Assembly: GCA_002104985.1 (NCBI GenBank)
Contig: MCGO01000075.1
Location: forward strand, 1 to 64,000
Length of the DNA: 64,000 nt
Reading direction: 5' to 3'
Source of the DNA: Rhizoclosmatium globosum
Taxonomy: Eukaryota > Chytridiomycota > Chytridiomycetes > Chytridiales > Chytriomycetaceae
Part shown: piece by piece, positions 22,105-34,201 of the stretch
Numbering within the stretch: position 1 is the first letter of the stretch
Layout of the letters: each line of letters starts with the position of its first letter
Notes under the pieces: generated by a model
Told to the model about the DNA's origin: nothing
The model's input: only the letters and a program-made list of their open reading frames with translations
The model's database searches: none
Made by a program: the position numbers and the translations under genes

Positions 22105-25100
22105 ATGGACGATAAAGCGGCCAAGGCATCGCTCAAGACAGCCAAAGAAAGCATCGCGAGCGACCCGAAGACCGCCAAGTCCCTGTGTTTGTCAGTGTTG
22201 ACGTCGACCAACGTGTCGTCTGTTCTGCGGTTCAATGCGCTTCTTCTTGTCGCTCTTGCGCACCAAAACCTCGGCGAGGCGAAGGAGGCCGAGGCAAAGT
22301 ACCGCCTTGCCGCCGCTGAGAACCCTGTTTCGCCGATGCCCTGGAATGTGCGTGGTTGTTTGTTTGTTTTGTTGTTTTGGTGGTTTGAAGTAGTGCTGAA
22401 ACAACTTGAACCAACGAACAGGGCCTCGTTGCTCTCTTTGAAAAGACAAACGACGACGATGCACTGGCAGATGCTCTTAAATCACTCAGAGCAGTTCTGT
22501 CGCAAGCGTGCGTTTTACTCTGGACTTCTTCTTTCTCGTACTGACACATCCAATACATAGCTCTTCAATCGATGCTAAAAAGTATGCCCAAGTATCATTC
22601 AAATTATTGGCTCTCTTGGATACGCAAGAAGACTGGATCGAGTCAATGAATGTTCTTGAGTCCCTACTTGACGCTGTCATTGATCCTCTCTCAACAAACT
22701 ACTCTCCTGAATTGAACACTGAGATTGCATCCCACATTTCGTCATCCGGAGAGTCTTCAACACCGCAAATATATTTGTTATCTCGTCTTATTACAGTCCA
22801 GGAAACGCATGACAAGGAAACGATGGATCGCGAAGTGGAACTGCGTCGACGCCGTCTTGGTGCTGCCGATTTGGCAACTACAAGACGTATCGTTGAATCT
22901 GAAGTTGTTCAAAAGTCGAAATTGCATGATTATTACCCGCAGTTAATTGACTTGATCTCTGAAACTGATGCAGAATTGGTTCGACAGTTGAAAGTCAAGC
23001 TCCTCACGTTTCTTTCCAAGAAAATTAAGCATATTGCGGATGGAGATAAGAAAGCAAATGTTGTCGCTCAGATGCAAACATTATCCGAGGACGTGATTTC
23101 TGTTGAAAACGACTCATCAGAGAAGGATTCGGTTGTTGGGTTCGAGTTTTTGATAGGGACATCAGATTGTTTGTTTGGTACGTGGATTGAGCATGTTGAA
23201 CAGTGGAGTATTCATCCCACTTTAATAGATGACTATTCCTTGGAGCTCCTAACACAAGCCTCAACCGCCTTCCCGTATTCTCCAATCGGGCTTGCCGCTT
23301 CTGGTTACATCAAAGCAAAGTCACCTGAATATACTATTGACGAAGCCCTCGATGACTTGAATGTTAGGCTATTCCTGATTCGTTATTTCCCTAATTTTCT
23401 ATTTAGGAATCCTACGAAAATGATCCACAATCTCTTTTTACCGTTCACTCATTGGCAAAACTGTCCTTTCTCTCTCGAGACTTTGATTCGTGCATTGTGT
23501 ATTCCAAGAAGGCATCCTCCCTTTTAGCGCAAGTCCGAACCGAATACGGCATCGAGCTGAATCTAGTTGAACTGTCAATTGACTCGACTCTCGCAAAAGC
23601 GTACGTCTCAATCGGACCTAAATTCCATCAAGACGCTGTAACTCTATACCGAAAGTTGATTGATAGAGATGCGAATAACCTTGACGCGTTGTACGGCCTC
23701 GCAACTGCGTATGGAGTCGTTGATAAGCATCAAGAAGCGCTTGGATACCTTCATCAAGTCTTGGAACATGATCCTGAGAATTTGGATGCTATCAGTGATA
23801 TTGGGTGGACTTTGTTTCAAAGCGGAGGGAGTCTTGATGAGGCTTTAGAGTGGACGGTTCGTGCTTTGGATATGATTGATTGTGCAAAGACGCGTTTTCG
23901 ACTCGGGAAAGTTCAGTGGGCGCTTGAGAGGAAGGATGAAGCTTATACCAATTTCTTGGCTGCTGTCAAGATGGATTCAACGATTCCTGGTGCTTTCACT
24001 GCGATCGGAAATTTCTGTTTGGAGGTGGATGGGAACCGAGGTCGTGCGAAAAAGTGTTTTGAGAAGGGGTTGGAGGTGGATCCAAAAGATGAAGAGGCTG
24101 TTGTTGGACTTGTCAAGTTGATGTTGGAAGATGGAGATGTGGAGTCTGCCAAGAATGTTTTGATCGAGTTTTCGGGGCTGAGTTCCAGAAGTGCTGTTGT
24201 GTGGAGATACCTTGGATTCATTGCTTTGGTGGGTAGTGTGGTTTTCGAGGATTATCGTACTAAGAATGCACACAGCAAAGTAACGACTTTGTCGATTCTA
24301 TTACTTACTTTCAGACGTCTCTGCGTCTTGATACAAAGTCGGCTGCCTCGTGGGAAGGACTCGGCGAGAGCTACGCGGAAGAAGGGAAATACATGGCTGC
24401 TCTCAAAGCATTCAAGCGAGCATTCGAGTTGGACCCAACGCGACTCTTTTCCGTCTACCAAAGCGGACACATCAAAATGAAGCTTGGCCTCCAAAAAGAC
24501 GCTATCACTGATTTCCGATTGGTCGAAGCAGCAATCAATGACGGCACGGCTACTGGCTTCGCTATCCCTTGTTGGAAATCTATGGCAGAGTGCTACCTTA
24601 CCTCAGCTCGAGACGAATTCGCAGGCGGCGCCTACGGTGTATGCGTTGACAACTTGAACTCTGCTGTCAACTATTGCTTAAAAGTTGTTCAAAGTGGAAA
24701 CGGGAATGGATATCAAAGTATTTTCAAAATTTTGGGAGACGCTTGTATGGCGTTTTACGTTTATCGCAGTTCGCATACTTCGCGGCTCTTGGATCTTGGT
24801 GCTGTTCAGCAGGGGTTGCAGTTACTTGGTTGTGATGTTAGCAGTGAGCATGGAATGGTGCTGGCGTTAGAGCTTTCCATCGCATCGTATAAGGTCGCGA
24901 TCCACATTTGTGGACAGTTGGATGATTTTGCATCCTTGAATTCTGCATACCTACACGATTTGGCAATGTCCTACCACTACCTTCACGAGTTCAATTTGGA
25001 AAAAGAAACAAGTACAGATGAAAAGTACTTGAAACTGTGTTTGGCGAGTATGTGGAAGGCGTTGCAAGCTGATCCCAACAACGAACACTTGTGGAACTCT

Positions 25101-27379
25101 CTTGGTGTATTTGCTCTACGAGTCAACTCCAAAACCGCGCAACATGCTTTTATTAAAGCTGCGGAATTTAATGAAAAGGTATTTGTTTTTGGGTTTTCCT
25201 GGTGTGTAAGTCTTACTTTGGTGTCGTAGATTTCAGATCCGTGGACGAATCTTGGGTACTTTTATTACTTCAATGGGGACTTGGACCTTGCGAAGCAGTC
25301 ATTTTCGCGAGCTCAGTTGATTGACCCTGAAAACTGTCTCAGTTGGTACGGACAAGCCCTGATCAACACTGTCACAAACACCTCGGAATCGCTGGATCTT
25401 TTCGATCACGCCAATGATCTCGCTCAGGGACAAAACTTGGAAGTCTGTTATTCCTATGCTCTTTCAGAGTATCAACGTTTTGTTTCTGGGAACCTCGACC
25501 AAAGTGTTTTGACAGCTCCTGTGTTCAGTATGCTCAAGTTTTGTGAAATTTGTGTGAACGATGCGTCTGGTTTTATTTTGTTGGGTCTTTTGAGGGAACA
25601 GCAAGGAGTTTGGGAAGAAGCTGTCAAGGCGTTTGGTAGATCTGTCGAGATATTGAGAGAATCGGGTATTGGATTGGGTGAAGCGTTAAAGAATTATGCG
25701 CGCAGTTTGTGTTCTGCTGGGTTATATGGCGATTCTATCGCTGTTTATGATGAAGTTTTTGCTGCGGAAGATGCAAGTGACGATGTTCTTGCTCGAGTTG
25801 AGTTTGGAGTCGCTTTGTTCTTCGAAGGTCGATTGGAGGACAGTTTGACTTGTTTCCAAGATGGATTGAACATACTAGCAGCAGCAAAGGATGCAGATGT
25901 GCTTGTTCAAAACAAAGTTGGACTCCTTCTCAGTCAAGTTTTGTATGCACTGGGAACTGATGTTCATGTGGGGTTGGCGCGTGACCAGCTGATGGAATGG
26001 TAAGAATTAGAAATTGTTTTGGTGTGAATCCTGATCACAAAATGATAGTGTTCAACGTCCTGGTGGATTCCCTCGTGCCCTGATTTCTTTACTCGCCCTG
26101 GGAATAGTGTCGGGGAACAGTGATTTGGCACAAGGTGCGGCCGCGGAGCTTATCAAGGTCAAACCAGACGATTTGGTTGGATCTGAGGAAGATAGGAATG
26201 TGATTTTGAGTAGATACTTCTTGTTACAAGGAGCTTCGAAATTGAGTAGAGGGTTTTTGGCCAAGAACATTCACCAGACCCCATGGAAAGCTCGCAACTG
26301 GTTACTTCTTGCTGAAAACATTTCCAGGTTTGGTGGTTCGACACATTCAACTGTTTTCTTAACATATTATGGCTAGGCACGCTCCTGCAATCCAAGATCC
26401 TCTTATTACTATCGCCAAATCTGCATCAGTACTCCAGCATTCTCACACGCAGTTGGCCCCTATTTCTGGTCACGAGAATGCCTCAATCCATCAATCTCTT
26501 GGCCATGCACTTTTGACCCGTTACACTGCCAACAAGAAACAATCTGCCCGGTCTTGCTTCCATTCAGCTGTTCGTGCCAACCCTTCAAACGCTCGTATGT
26601 GGCTTTCGCTGGGTCTTCACTTGCGTTCAACATCATCTGGTGACGACTTGTCTACGCCGGAAACAACAGACGAAGTCTTCAAAGCAACTGAAAACATTTG
26701 TCAAACTATTGTGTCGTTGGCTGATGTGACTCCATATGAAGTTTCGTGGGCGAACCTTCTTCTTGCTGATGCAAATATTGTTCGTGGATTGGCGTTTATG
26801 GCTCTTGGACATGAAGATACTGCTAGACAAATTCTGCAGGGAGCTTTGGAAGTGACTGAGTCAGCGAGATTGGACTCTGAGTGTCCAGATAGACGGGTGA
26901 TGGCGATGGGATATGCCGTTGGAGCCAGAGCTTTGTATGCTATGGGTGACGAGGCAACCGCGTTTGGAGCATACCGCAACGCGGTGATGTGCGTACCTGA
27001 ATTTGTTCAATTGTGGGAAGAGCTTGCGGAAGCATACACAAACTCTGGAAGATTCCAACAAGCAATTAGTTCATTGATCGCCGCATTATCATCTATTACA
27101 ACTGACGTCGAAAAAGCTATTGTGCTTGCGCGTCTGTCAAAGGTTTATTTGATGGTAGAAGACGGAGAGGAGAGTTCGGCTGCTGTTTCTCAGTTGAAGG
27201 CTTTGGAAGCTACTGTTACCCAGTCTCCCAACAACAGACTCTTGAGTTGTGTATCGATGCTGCAATTTGGCAATGCAGGAGCTTTGAGTAGAGCAAAGAA
27301 GACTGTTGCTGCTGTTTTGGGTGAAGAGAATGAATGTGGTTGGGCTTTGTGGGTATCAGAGAAGTTTAACTTGCTTTGA
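22105..27379 (+). CDS. SKI3: SKI3/TTC37-like TPR protein of the Ski complex
   Basis: Eight exons (22105-22347, 22422-22507, 22561-23362, 23407-24228, 24315-25178, 25230-25999, 26049-26327, 26377-27379) give 4,869 nt and 1,622 residues; introns are 44-86 nt. The protein is almost entirely TPR-like helical pairs, e.g. DANNLDALYGLATAYG, SAASWEGLGESYAEEG and DPWTNLGYFYYFNGD. Length, TPR spread and the WEGLGESY-type motif match Ski3/TTC37, the scaffold that with Ski2 helicase and Ski8 feeds mRNA into the cytoplasmic exosome for 3'-5' decay. Start chosen at the first ATG of the frame. Family assignment is from overall architecture; a less likely alternative is another giant TPR protein. Confidence 0.85.
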
Positions 27380-27552
27380 TGTTAGTAAAAAACACGATTA
27401 TGCCGTCGTCGCACCTTGTGTTACAACGCATAGACTTCAATTTCTCAAATCTATCGGATAATGACTCACCAGTCTTTGTCATAGATTGTCCGTTTTTGAA
27501 TTTTTGAGCGACAATCTTCTTCAAGTCCCTCACATACTTGATAGCATTGAAT

Positions 27553-30500
27553 ATGTCGCAGCTAGTGTTGGAGGGAATACTCGCAGATATTCTTTCTTTG
27601 CGGTCAGATGTACTAAGCAGAACGGACAAGTTGCTTTCGCAGCTCAACACCGAAATATCATCAAAACACTCTGTGGCGAAACTTATCCAAAGGCCCCTTT
27701 CCTTTGCAGGTCCTGGGAATACCACAGAAACTAACGCGATACCAGTCGCACTTACCCGATATATATCTTCTCCCACGGCGGATCACAATACTGCAACCAC
27801 TTCTACTCGAATCAATCCCGATTTGAAGAAATCGCATCTGGACCTAGGAATTCATTGGGACGACGGAGACTATAAAGTCGCGTCTTCAGGAAACAAGCCA
27901 ACACCAATATTCAGTGACGATATGAAGAGAAGTATCAGTCGTGGTTTTGCAGACGCGTCGAATAATGGCGATCACCACACGAAAATCAAGGCTGACAGAG
28001 CATCTGGAACAGCAAAAGGGCCCCACCGCACGTCCAAGACGCAGCCGAACAGCGCCAATGTCAGTGAAACCAAGTTGACGCTCTTGCAGCAGATGGTTGC
28101 GGGATCAACACAAATCAAGAAATCAGGAAGCGACAGCAGCCTCGACCTGCACAAAAACAACAAAAACAACAAAAACAACAAAAACAGAGTCGCGGCAACA
28201 ACGATCCTCGCATCAAACAATCCCCGCCTCTCCGCGGACGATGCACCGACGCACAGCCCGCCAAATCCGCAGAGACGTGAACGCAGGTCAAAGGCAAAGG
28301 CACGTCCAATGTCGTGGACTCGTGGGCAGTGGGGCCTTCGCCAAGTATTCAAAGAAACTCAGACACGGAATCAGACGATTCGCAGAGTAAAGTGTGGAAG
28401 TCGCGAACTTCAACTGCGGCAACGTCTAAACTCGGTACTCCAGATCTCATTCCCATCATGAACACACCTCAGAGCCAAGCTTCAAACCCTCAAATAGAAT
28501 GTCAAGATCAAATATACGATATTGCTGAAGTACCTACTCCGCCTTATATGTCTCCATCTGACTCTGTGAAGAAACACTTCCCTGTTCGTGAATCTGTGCA
28601 GCAAAATAGTGGATTGCAAGTGGTTCTCACAGTAGACGATCAAGATAAAACGGCTTCGGATATGACTGAGGCGAAAGAAGAGGAGAAGAAAGTACAGGAC
28701 TCTGAAGAGAGCCTGAGACGTGTTATGTCTGGAAGTAAACGCACATCACCGACTATTTCGAGTAAAGATGACGTCCTATCTTGGTTCAAGATTCTTTGTT
28801 TAGTTCCGGCGTATGATGGGAAAGGTCGAGGCTTAAAGTTCAACGATTTCAATGCGGCCGATTTCCAACATGTCACGTTCAGACATAACGGACTCCATCC
28901 TCGCTCCTATTTTATCAGCTCTTGGGAATTTATTGTTTCTTGTAAGTGGCCACAATTCAAATCATTTCTCGTCTAAACTAACCCGTCCAGTGTTTTACTT
29001 GATATTTGCATGGGTGATTCCCTTCACTGCAAGCTACAGCAATGATTTTCCTTCAACTCCTGCAACAAATACGGAGTTATGGTCGATTTTAATAACTTTT
29101 TTATACGTTCTGGATATTATTGTGGTTCAATTGACACCAGAGCCAAGTACCGCAAACGAACTTTGCAATTTGATGGAATATGAGTCTCTGCGCCCTATTC
29201 TTCCTTCATGGATCTATTCAAACGCGTATAAAAGGGTTCCTTTGGATATATTGGCTACGGTACGTTGTGTTATAAAGTCATTCTTGGACTAAGACCTTCT
29301 TGCCAGATTCCTCTCGAACTTTTTGTGACAAGCTGGGAAAGGAAATCAACGCTTCTATTACTGCATTGCTTTCGATTTTATCGGATCCCGCGCATCTTAT
29401 CTACGAATGCATTCTACAAGCAATTGAGGACCGTTACTGATGCTGCTGCTGGTTTGCCGATTTGTAATATAATACCGATTACAGTCGGAATGTTTTACTT
29501 CTTGCATTGGAACTCATGCGCCTTGTATTACTTTGGATCTTTGAAAGGATTCGTCGGATGGTCGGTTGTCTGGCCAGATATACACGATGCAACGCTTTAT
29601 GAGTTTTACAGCTGGACGTTCTATCAAGCTGTGGGGAATATGTTTCCCATCAATTTTACGTGAGTCTCTTCAACTGTCCCAGATCTTACTCACAATCATT
29701 GGTCAGACCCCAAACGGAACTTGAACAGATTGTCGCGGCTTTCTTCATTGTCACCGCAGCTATTTTGGTTAGTCGTTTTATAGGAATATCTTGTCTCATT
29801 GCTATCCACAGTACGCGACATTCCTTGGCTCAATATCCTCAACAACAATGTCGATAAATCCATCCGGACGGCTATATAATCAGAAAATAGATGAGCTGAA
29901 TGATTACGTCAAGTGGAAGAATTTGAGTCCCGACATTGAAAAGAAACTCTTCAGCTACTATGAAATCAAGTATCGTGGCAAATACTTTGAAGAAGAAACA
30001 TTGCTTAACACGATGAATGACTCCTTGAAACAAGAAATTGTGTTGCACAATACTCGATGGCTGATTGAGAAAGTTGCCTTCTTGCGAAGATTGGAAAATG
30101 ATGGACGCGACGAAATATTCTTTAGTGCAATCGCTTCTAAACTACATGCTTGCTACTACACGCCAGGAGACTTTATAACAAAACAAGGCGAATCAGCAGC
30201 GGATATGTACTTTATAGTATCTGGAAAGTGTGATGTATATGTTGGGGAGAAGAAAGTTGTTTCTTTGTACGACGGAGCTTATTTTGGAGGTAACGAGATT
30301 TCCTGAACTATCAACACAGTTAACCACCTTTAAAACAGAGGTGGCGTTAATCTGCAAGGTCTTGAGAACCGCCAGTGTTCAAGCTATAATGCATTCGGTA
30401 CTGTACCGTCTTACTTTTCAGGACTTTCACAGTATACTGGAAGAGTTTCAAGACATGAAGGACCGTATCCAGGCGCTGGCCGCTGAACGTGAAATCGCGG

Positions 30501-30595
30501 CACAAGTTCCTCCAGCACCGGCACCAGTTATTCTGAAGTCAGCCGCGTCTGTGGAAGCACATGCTGTAAAGGACTTTAGTGGCGTCTTTGGTTGA
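27553..30595 (+). CDS. HCN/CNG-type cyclic-nucleotide-gated cation channel
   Basis: Seven exons: 27553-28286, 28346-28941, 28991-29259, 29307-29659, 29707-29767, 29812-30289, 30339-30595 (2,748 nt, 915 aa). The first intron (28287-28345, GTCAAA donor) is the least certain but is needed for frame. A long disordered N-terminus precedes S1 (HPRS...LFYLIFAWVIPF). S4 (CFRFYRIPRIL) is charge-poor. The pore helix YEFYSWTFYQAVGNMF is followed by PINFT at the position of the K+ filter CIGYG. The S6 and C-linker are HCN-like (KIDELNDYVKWKNL...YYEIKYRGKYF). The CNBD keeps FGEVAL and RTAS, including the Arg that binds the cyclic phosphate. Plasma-membrane or ciliary cation channel gated by cAMP/cGMP; ion selectivity unclear given the filter. 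Confidence 0.88.
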
Positions 30596-31080
30596 GATGG
30601 TTAGTAGTTAGTGTTTATGTGAACAGAGGGGTTTTCTCGTGGAATGACTTTCCGTTGCCCCCACAAGAGATTTTTGAAGACGTTTACTTGAGAATATACA
30701 GCATGCATAATAAAATACAATTTATTGAAATTGTTTGCGATGGTTTTGTGATTACTAGTAATCCTTTTAGACGAGCGTTTGCGTTTCGAATTTGAGGTGT
30801 GCGAGCAATGAATAACGCCGAACGAAAGGAAAACCAAATTAACCGGAAACGGAAAAGATGCATTTTATCCCTTACGTAAGGAATAAGATTTACGTTCACA
30901 ATCTTGGACACAAACCCATCAAAAACAAGGTGATAATCATTCAACGCTGTACAATCAGAAGTCGGTTTGATTATTCGAAGATTGTGATCCCATTTTTTGC
31001 AAGTTGGAATAACCATTCTACCCTAAAACTTCTCTCAGTGACAATCTTCCAAATCCCTTACAAATCTAATACTATCCAGT
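30596..31080. other. Intergenic region between channel gene and its truncated paralog
   Basis: 485 bp, AT-rich, presumably the 3' UTR of the channel (AATAAAATAC near 30709) and the promoter of the paralog. TCCCTTACAAATCTAATACT just before 31081 resembles the region upstream of 27553, consistent with duplication. Nothing else recognised. Confidence 0.5.
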
Positions 31081-31842
31081 ATGTCACAGCTAGTGCTTGA
31101 GGCACTTATTGCTGATATTGTTTCTTTGCGATTGGATGTCCTCCGCCAAACGGACAAATTGCTTTCACAGCTCAACTCCGAACTATCGTCAAAAGGTAAC
31201 ATGGCGAAACCTTTCCAAAGGTGCCCTTCATTTCCAGCTCCTGTGAATGGCACGGAATCCACTGCAGGAGCACCTTTTCTTCCTCGGCATATTGCTAGTC
31301 CCATGGTCGATCAATATATTGTTCCAACATCTCATACACATAAATATCAAGAAAGTAAAAAAATCGCACTTAGACCTCGGAATTCATTGGGACGATGGAG
31401 ACTACAAAGTTTTATCATCTGGAAATAAGCCAACACCCATTTTTAGCGATAGTATGAAAAGAAGAATCAGTGGCGGATTTGTAGAAGCGTCACATAATGG
31501 AGATAACCACGCGAAAATCAGGTTGGACAGACTATATGGAACTATAAAAAGAAACACACAAAAATCAAAGACTCAACCTAATAGTGCAAATGTCAGTGAA
31601 GCCAGTTTGACACTCTTGCAGCAGATGGTCGTTAATGCCACAAACATTGAAAAATCAGACAGCAACAGCAGCGAAATCCCACCCAAAATCAATAAAATCA
31701 AGGGCAACTCTATAAACTACCATCGTCATTCAATAGATGGTGCTACAACTCCTATTCCTTCTACAGCTCAGAGACAGGAACAAAGTCAACCGTGTTTGCG
31801 GAAGAACCTGCTGTCAAGGACTTTAGTGATGTGTTTGGTTGA
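31081..31842 (+). pseudogene. Cyclic-nucleotide-gated channel paralog lacking membrane and CNBD regions
   Basis: It starts MSQLVLEALIADIVSLR, a close match to the N-terminus of the channel at 27553 (MSQLVLEGILADILSLR), and follows it through HLDLGIHWDDGDYKV and KTQPNSANVSE. It then jumps to the channel's extreme C-terminus (AVKDFSDVFG then stop, versus AVKDFSGVFG). All six membrane helices, pore, C-linker and CNBD are missing. A run of seven A near 31355 shifts the frame relative to the parent; the end is back in the starting frame. It is either a decayed duplicate or a short soluble protein of about 230 residues if the A-run is a sequence error. Confidence 0.8.
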
Positions 31843-31952
31843 TTTTGGTTATACCTCGCATTTATACGAACAACGTGTTCTTTGTAAACAAACATTTCAT
31901 CGCTTAAGCCTTTATTGAGTAGAATCGCTGGAATGGGCGGGGCAGTGTTCCG

Positions 31953-33104
31953 TTGACAACCAACCCCTTTTTTCTTGGAACCATGACAGTTACGCGCTGG
32001 AAGCTTGTTTCTCGCTTGGCTGACATCCGATATGTAGCCCAAACACGCGAATACCGCGCATTCTTCGCAGGACGTGAGACCAGACCAGACTTTCTCTTCA
32101 ACTTTTGGATACACGAGCTTCTCTTATCGTGGAAGTGGATCTACGAACCTGGATTTGGATACTTTACCTCTCTGGCGTCTGTTCTCTCCAAATTCAAGGA
32201 AATGATGAGAGAAGGGCGTAGATTTCGGCCTACCGTCATTCAAGCTTGTTACAACGATGCGTCGCTTTTGAAGGCTATTCGATATAACTGGAAGTACTCG
32301 GCAGAGAAAAGTAAAAAGTTCTTCAACAAGCCCGTCGAAAAGCGTTCTCAAAAGGAGTTTTATCAAATGGCCACGGGTTTGAAGCAATGTGGGGATTTCC
32401 ATGGGTATCAAATGGTTGGAAACGCGTTCATGTTTGGGCTTCTGCCAGAAAGTGATGATTGGGCTGCTATGGGGCCCGGCGCAAAGAAAGGCTTGGGAAT
32501 GATGGGATTTACTGCTTCGCATTCAAATTTGATGATTCTTCTTCGACTAGTGAATTTGAAGTTCAAGGAATGGAGCTGGGGACGGACTTTGGCAATGGAG
32601 AAAGCCGGTTTGACAAGTAATATCGTTGAGCATCGAGATAGTTATCGCGTTTTAATGTCACGAGAACAGGTTTGTTGTCGAATAACGTCTGAAATGGACT
32701 ATAATCTTGGTTCACAGATCGAACTCTTTGATAAACACGAAGTTGATATTCTTGGAAACATTCCGATTGCCCTTCAGTTGTTCAATCTTGAAGATGCTCT
32801 CTGCTACTACCAAAAATACGCTAAAGATCTATACAATTTAGATGAGGAGAAGTCCATTTATTTCAAGAATCGGTATGGATGCCGATATGAAGCTTGGGCA
32901 AATAGAAATATTAAATATGAGGGGACGAACGTGGATGTAGATAAAGTCAAAGAAGTCAAGCAAGAAGTCAAGCAAGAAGTCAAAGAGGAAGTCAAGAAGG
33001 AAGACTTCAAGAAAGACACTTCTTTGGCACTGTTCCGGGAGGCATTAGGTACCCTTGGATCCGCGTTTAACCATTTAAAGCCAGAGGAATTTGTGTATTT
33101 ATGA
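31953..33104 (+). CDS. Uncharacterised protein, possible aGPT-Pplase/HhH-glycosylase-like fold
   Basis: A single-exon ORF of 383 residues (alternative ATG at 31983). It is helical and aromatic-rich, with RETRPDFLFNFWIHELLLSWKW early and DDWAAMGPGAKKGL in the centre. A GPGA-Arg/Lys-Gly-Leu motif after a helical Cys/Gly/Tyr-rich segment (QCGDFHGYQMVGNAFMF) recalls the base-hypermodification pyrophosphorylase clade (aGPT-Pplase) and HhH DNA glycosylases; this is a motif-level impression only. The C-terminus has a Lys/Glu/Val repeat (KEVKQEVKQEVKEEVKKE). No signal peptide or membrane helix. It sits between the channel paralog and the bZIP cluster. If the family guess is right it would act on DNA bases; otherwise unknown. 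Confidence 0.5.
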   Translation: MTTNPFFLGTMTVTRWKLVSRLADIRYVAQTREYRAFFAGRETRPDFLFNFWIHELLLSWKWIYEPGFGYFTSLASVLSKFKEMMREGRRFRPTVIQACYNDASLLKAIRYNWKYSAEKSKKFFNKPVEKRSQKEFYQMATGLKQCGDFHGYQMVGNAFMFGLLPESDDWAAMGPGAKKGLGMMGFTASHSNLMILLRLVNLKFKEWSWGRTLAMEKAGLTSNIVEHRDSYRVLMSREQVCCRITSEMDYNLGSQIELFDKHEVDILGNIPIALQLFNLEDALCYYQKYAKDLYNLDEEKSIYFKNRYGCRYEAWANRNIKYEGTNVDVDKVKEVKQEVKQEVKEEVKKEDFKKDTSLALFREALGTLGSAFNHLKPEEFVYL

Positions 33105-33140
33105 TGACGATAAACATGAATTGTCACTCTGGAGTAAGCA

Positions 33141-33959
33141 ATGGATTTTCTTGTTCAAAACACAACTGGCATGCAACCAAATCAATATTTATCTTACGAC
33201 TTCACCAAAGAATTGCCTGTTAGACAAAGAAATCGCCCACGAATGGCTGAGTGGCTATCAAGAAGAAACCAATCAGACCACGAACGCCAACAAGATATTG
33301 TTCAGCGACGAACGTTGCAAAACCGAATCGCCCAAAGGTATATTCAGCGACATTACGAAAGTCTTTCACGATTTTAAATCTAATATAGGCTATGTCGTAA
33401 ACGAAAAGAAGACAGAATCGCCGAGCTTGAGGATCAAGTCAACGAATTACTCACAAATTGCACATCCGTCCGAGAGAGGGCGGAAGCAGCAAGACTGAAA
33501 GCACTTGAACTACGTGTTCAAGAGCTTGAAGCTGAAAACGCGCGGTTGCGGTTGAGGCAAAATCGCGGGCACAGTGCTGAGTGCAACCCAATGCCAACGG
33601 GTCTGCCTCAAAAAACCTTTGAGCATTCAGAGTATTTGATGGTGATACCTCCGGCTCATCGTTATTCTGTCTCGTTATATTTGAATGGCTATCAACCGCT
33701 ATATCCTGTACAGCGATGGGATTTTAATTACCACTCTGATGCATACAAGACTGCTGCTGTTGCGGCAGAAGTAGAATGTTTTCCTGAAAGGGTAACGGAT
33801 TTTTCATCGGATTCTTCCATGTCATTGTCTGGTCATAAACAAATCCATATAATTGGGAATTCAGCGTCTTTTGTTACGGATACTGCGTTTCAAATGATGG
33901 ACAGCGCAAACCATGATGAAGAGGAATTGAGGACAGATGAACGAAAACTGCCATCTTGA
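33141..33959 (+). CDS. bZIP transcription factor, Yap/Pap1 type (copy A)
   Basis: Two exons (33141-33337, 33389-33959; 255 aa) flank a 51-nt intron that splits the basic region after LQNRIAQ. Joined, it reads NRIAQRLCRKRKED, with the invariant Asn and Arg (N-x7-R) and the Gln of the fungal AP-1 (NxxAQxxxR) class. A leucine zipper follows (IAELEDQVNELL, then LRVQELEAENARL). The C-terminus is Tyr/Pro-rich (SEYLMVIPPAHRYS). A nuclear DNA-binding dimer by family. First gene of a tandem cluster of related factors; the same intron position recurs in its neighbours. Confidence 0.85.
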
Positions 33960-34201
33960 AATTTTGATGATGAATTAATTACTAATCTTATTCTACGAAA
34001 GCCCATTTCAATAAAGAAGTTTTCAATCAGCTCCAATGCTTAACATTCAAAGTGGTGTGATATATAGCATTTGATTATTCTTTATTATTGGTACATTGTT
34101 CGTATAGTGATCCGATTGTTAATCATTAGAAATTACAAAGGCTAATTGTCTTTGGATATCAGCAGATACTACTACTAACTAATTTGATATAGTCACACCT
34201 A

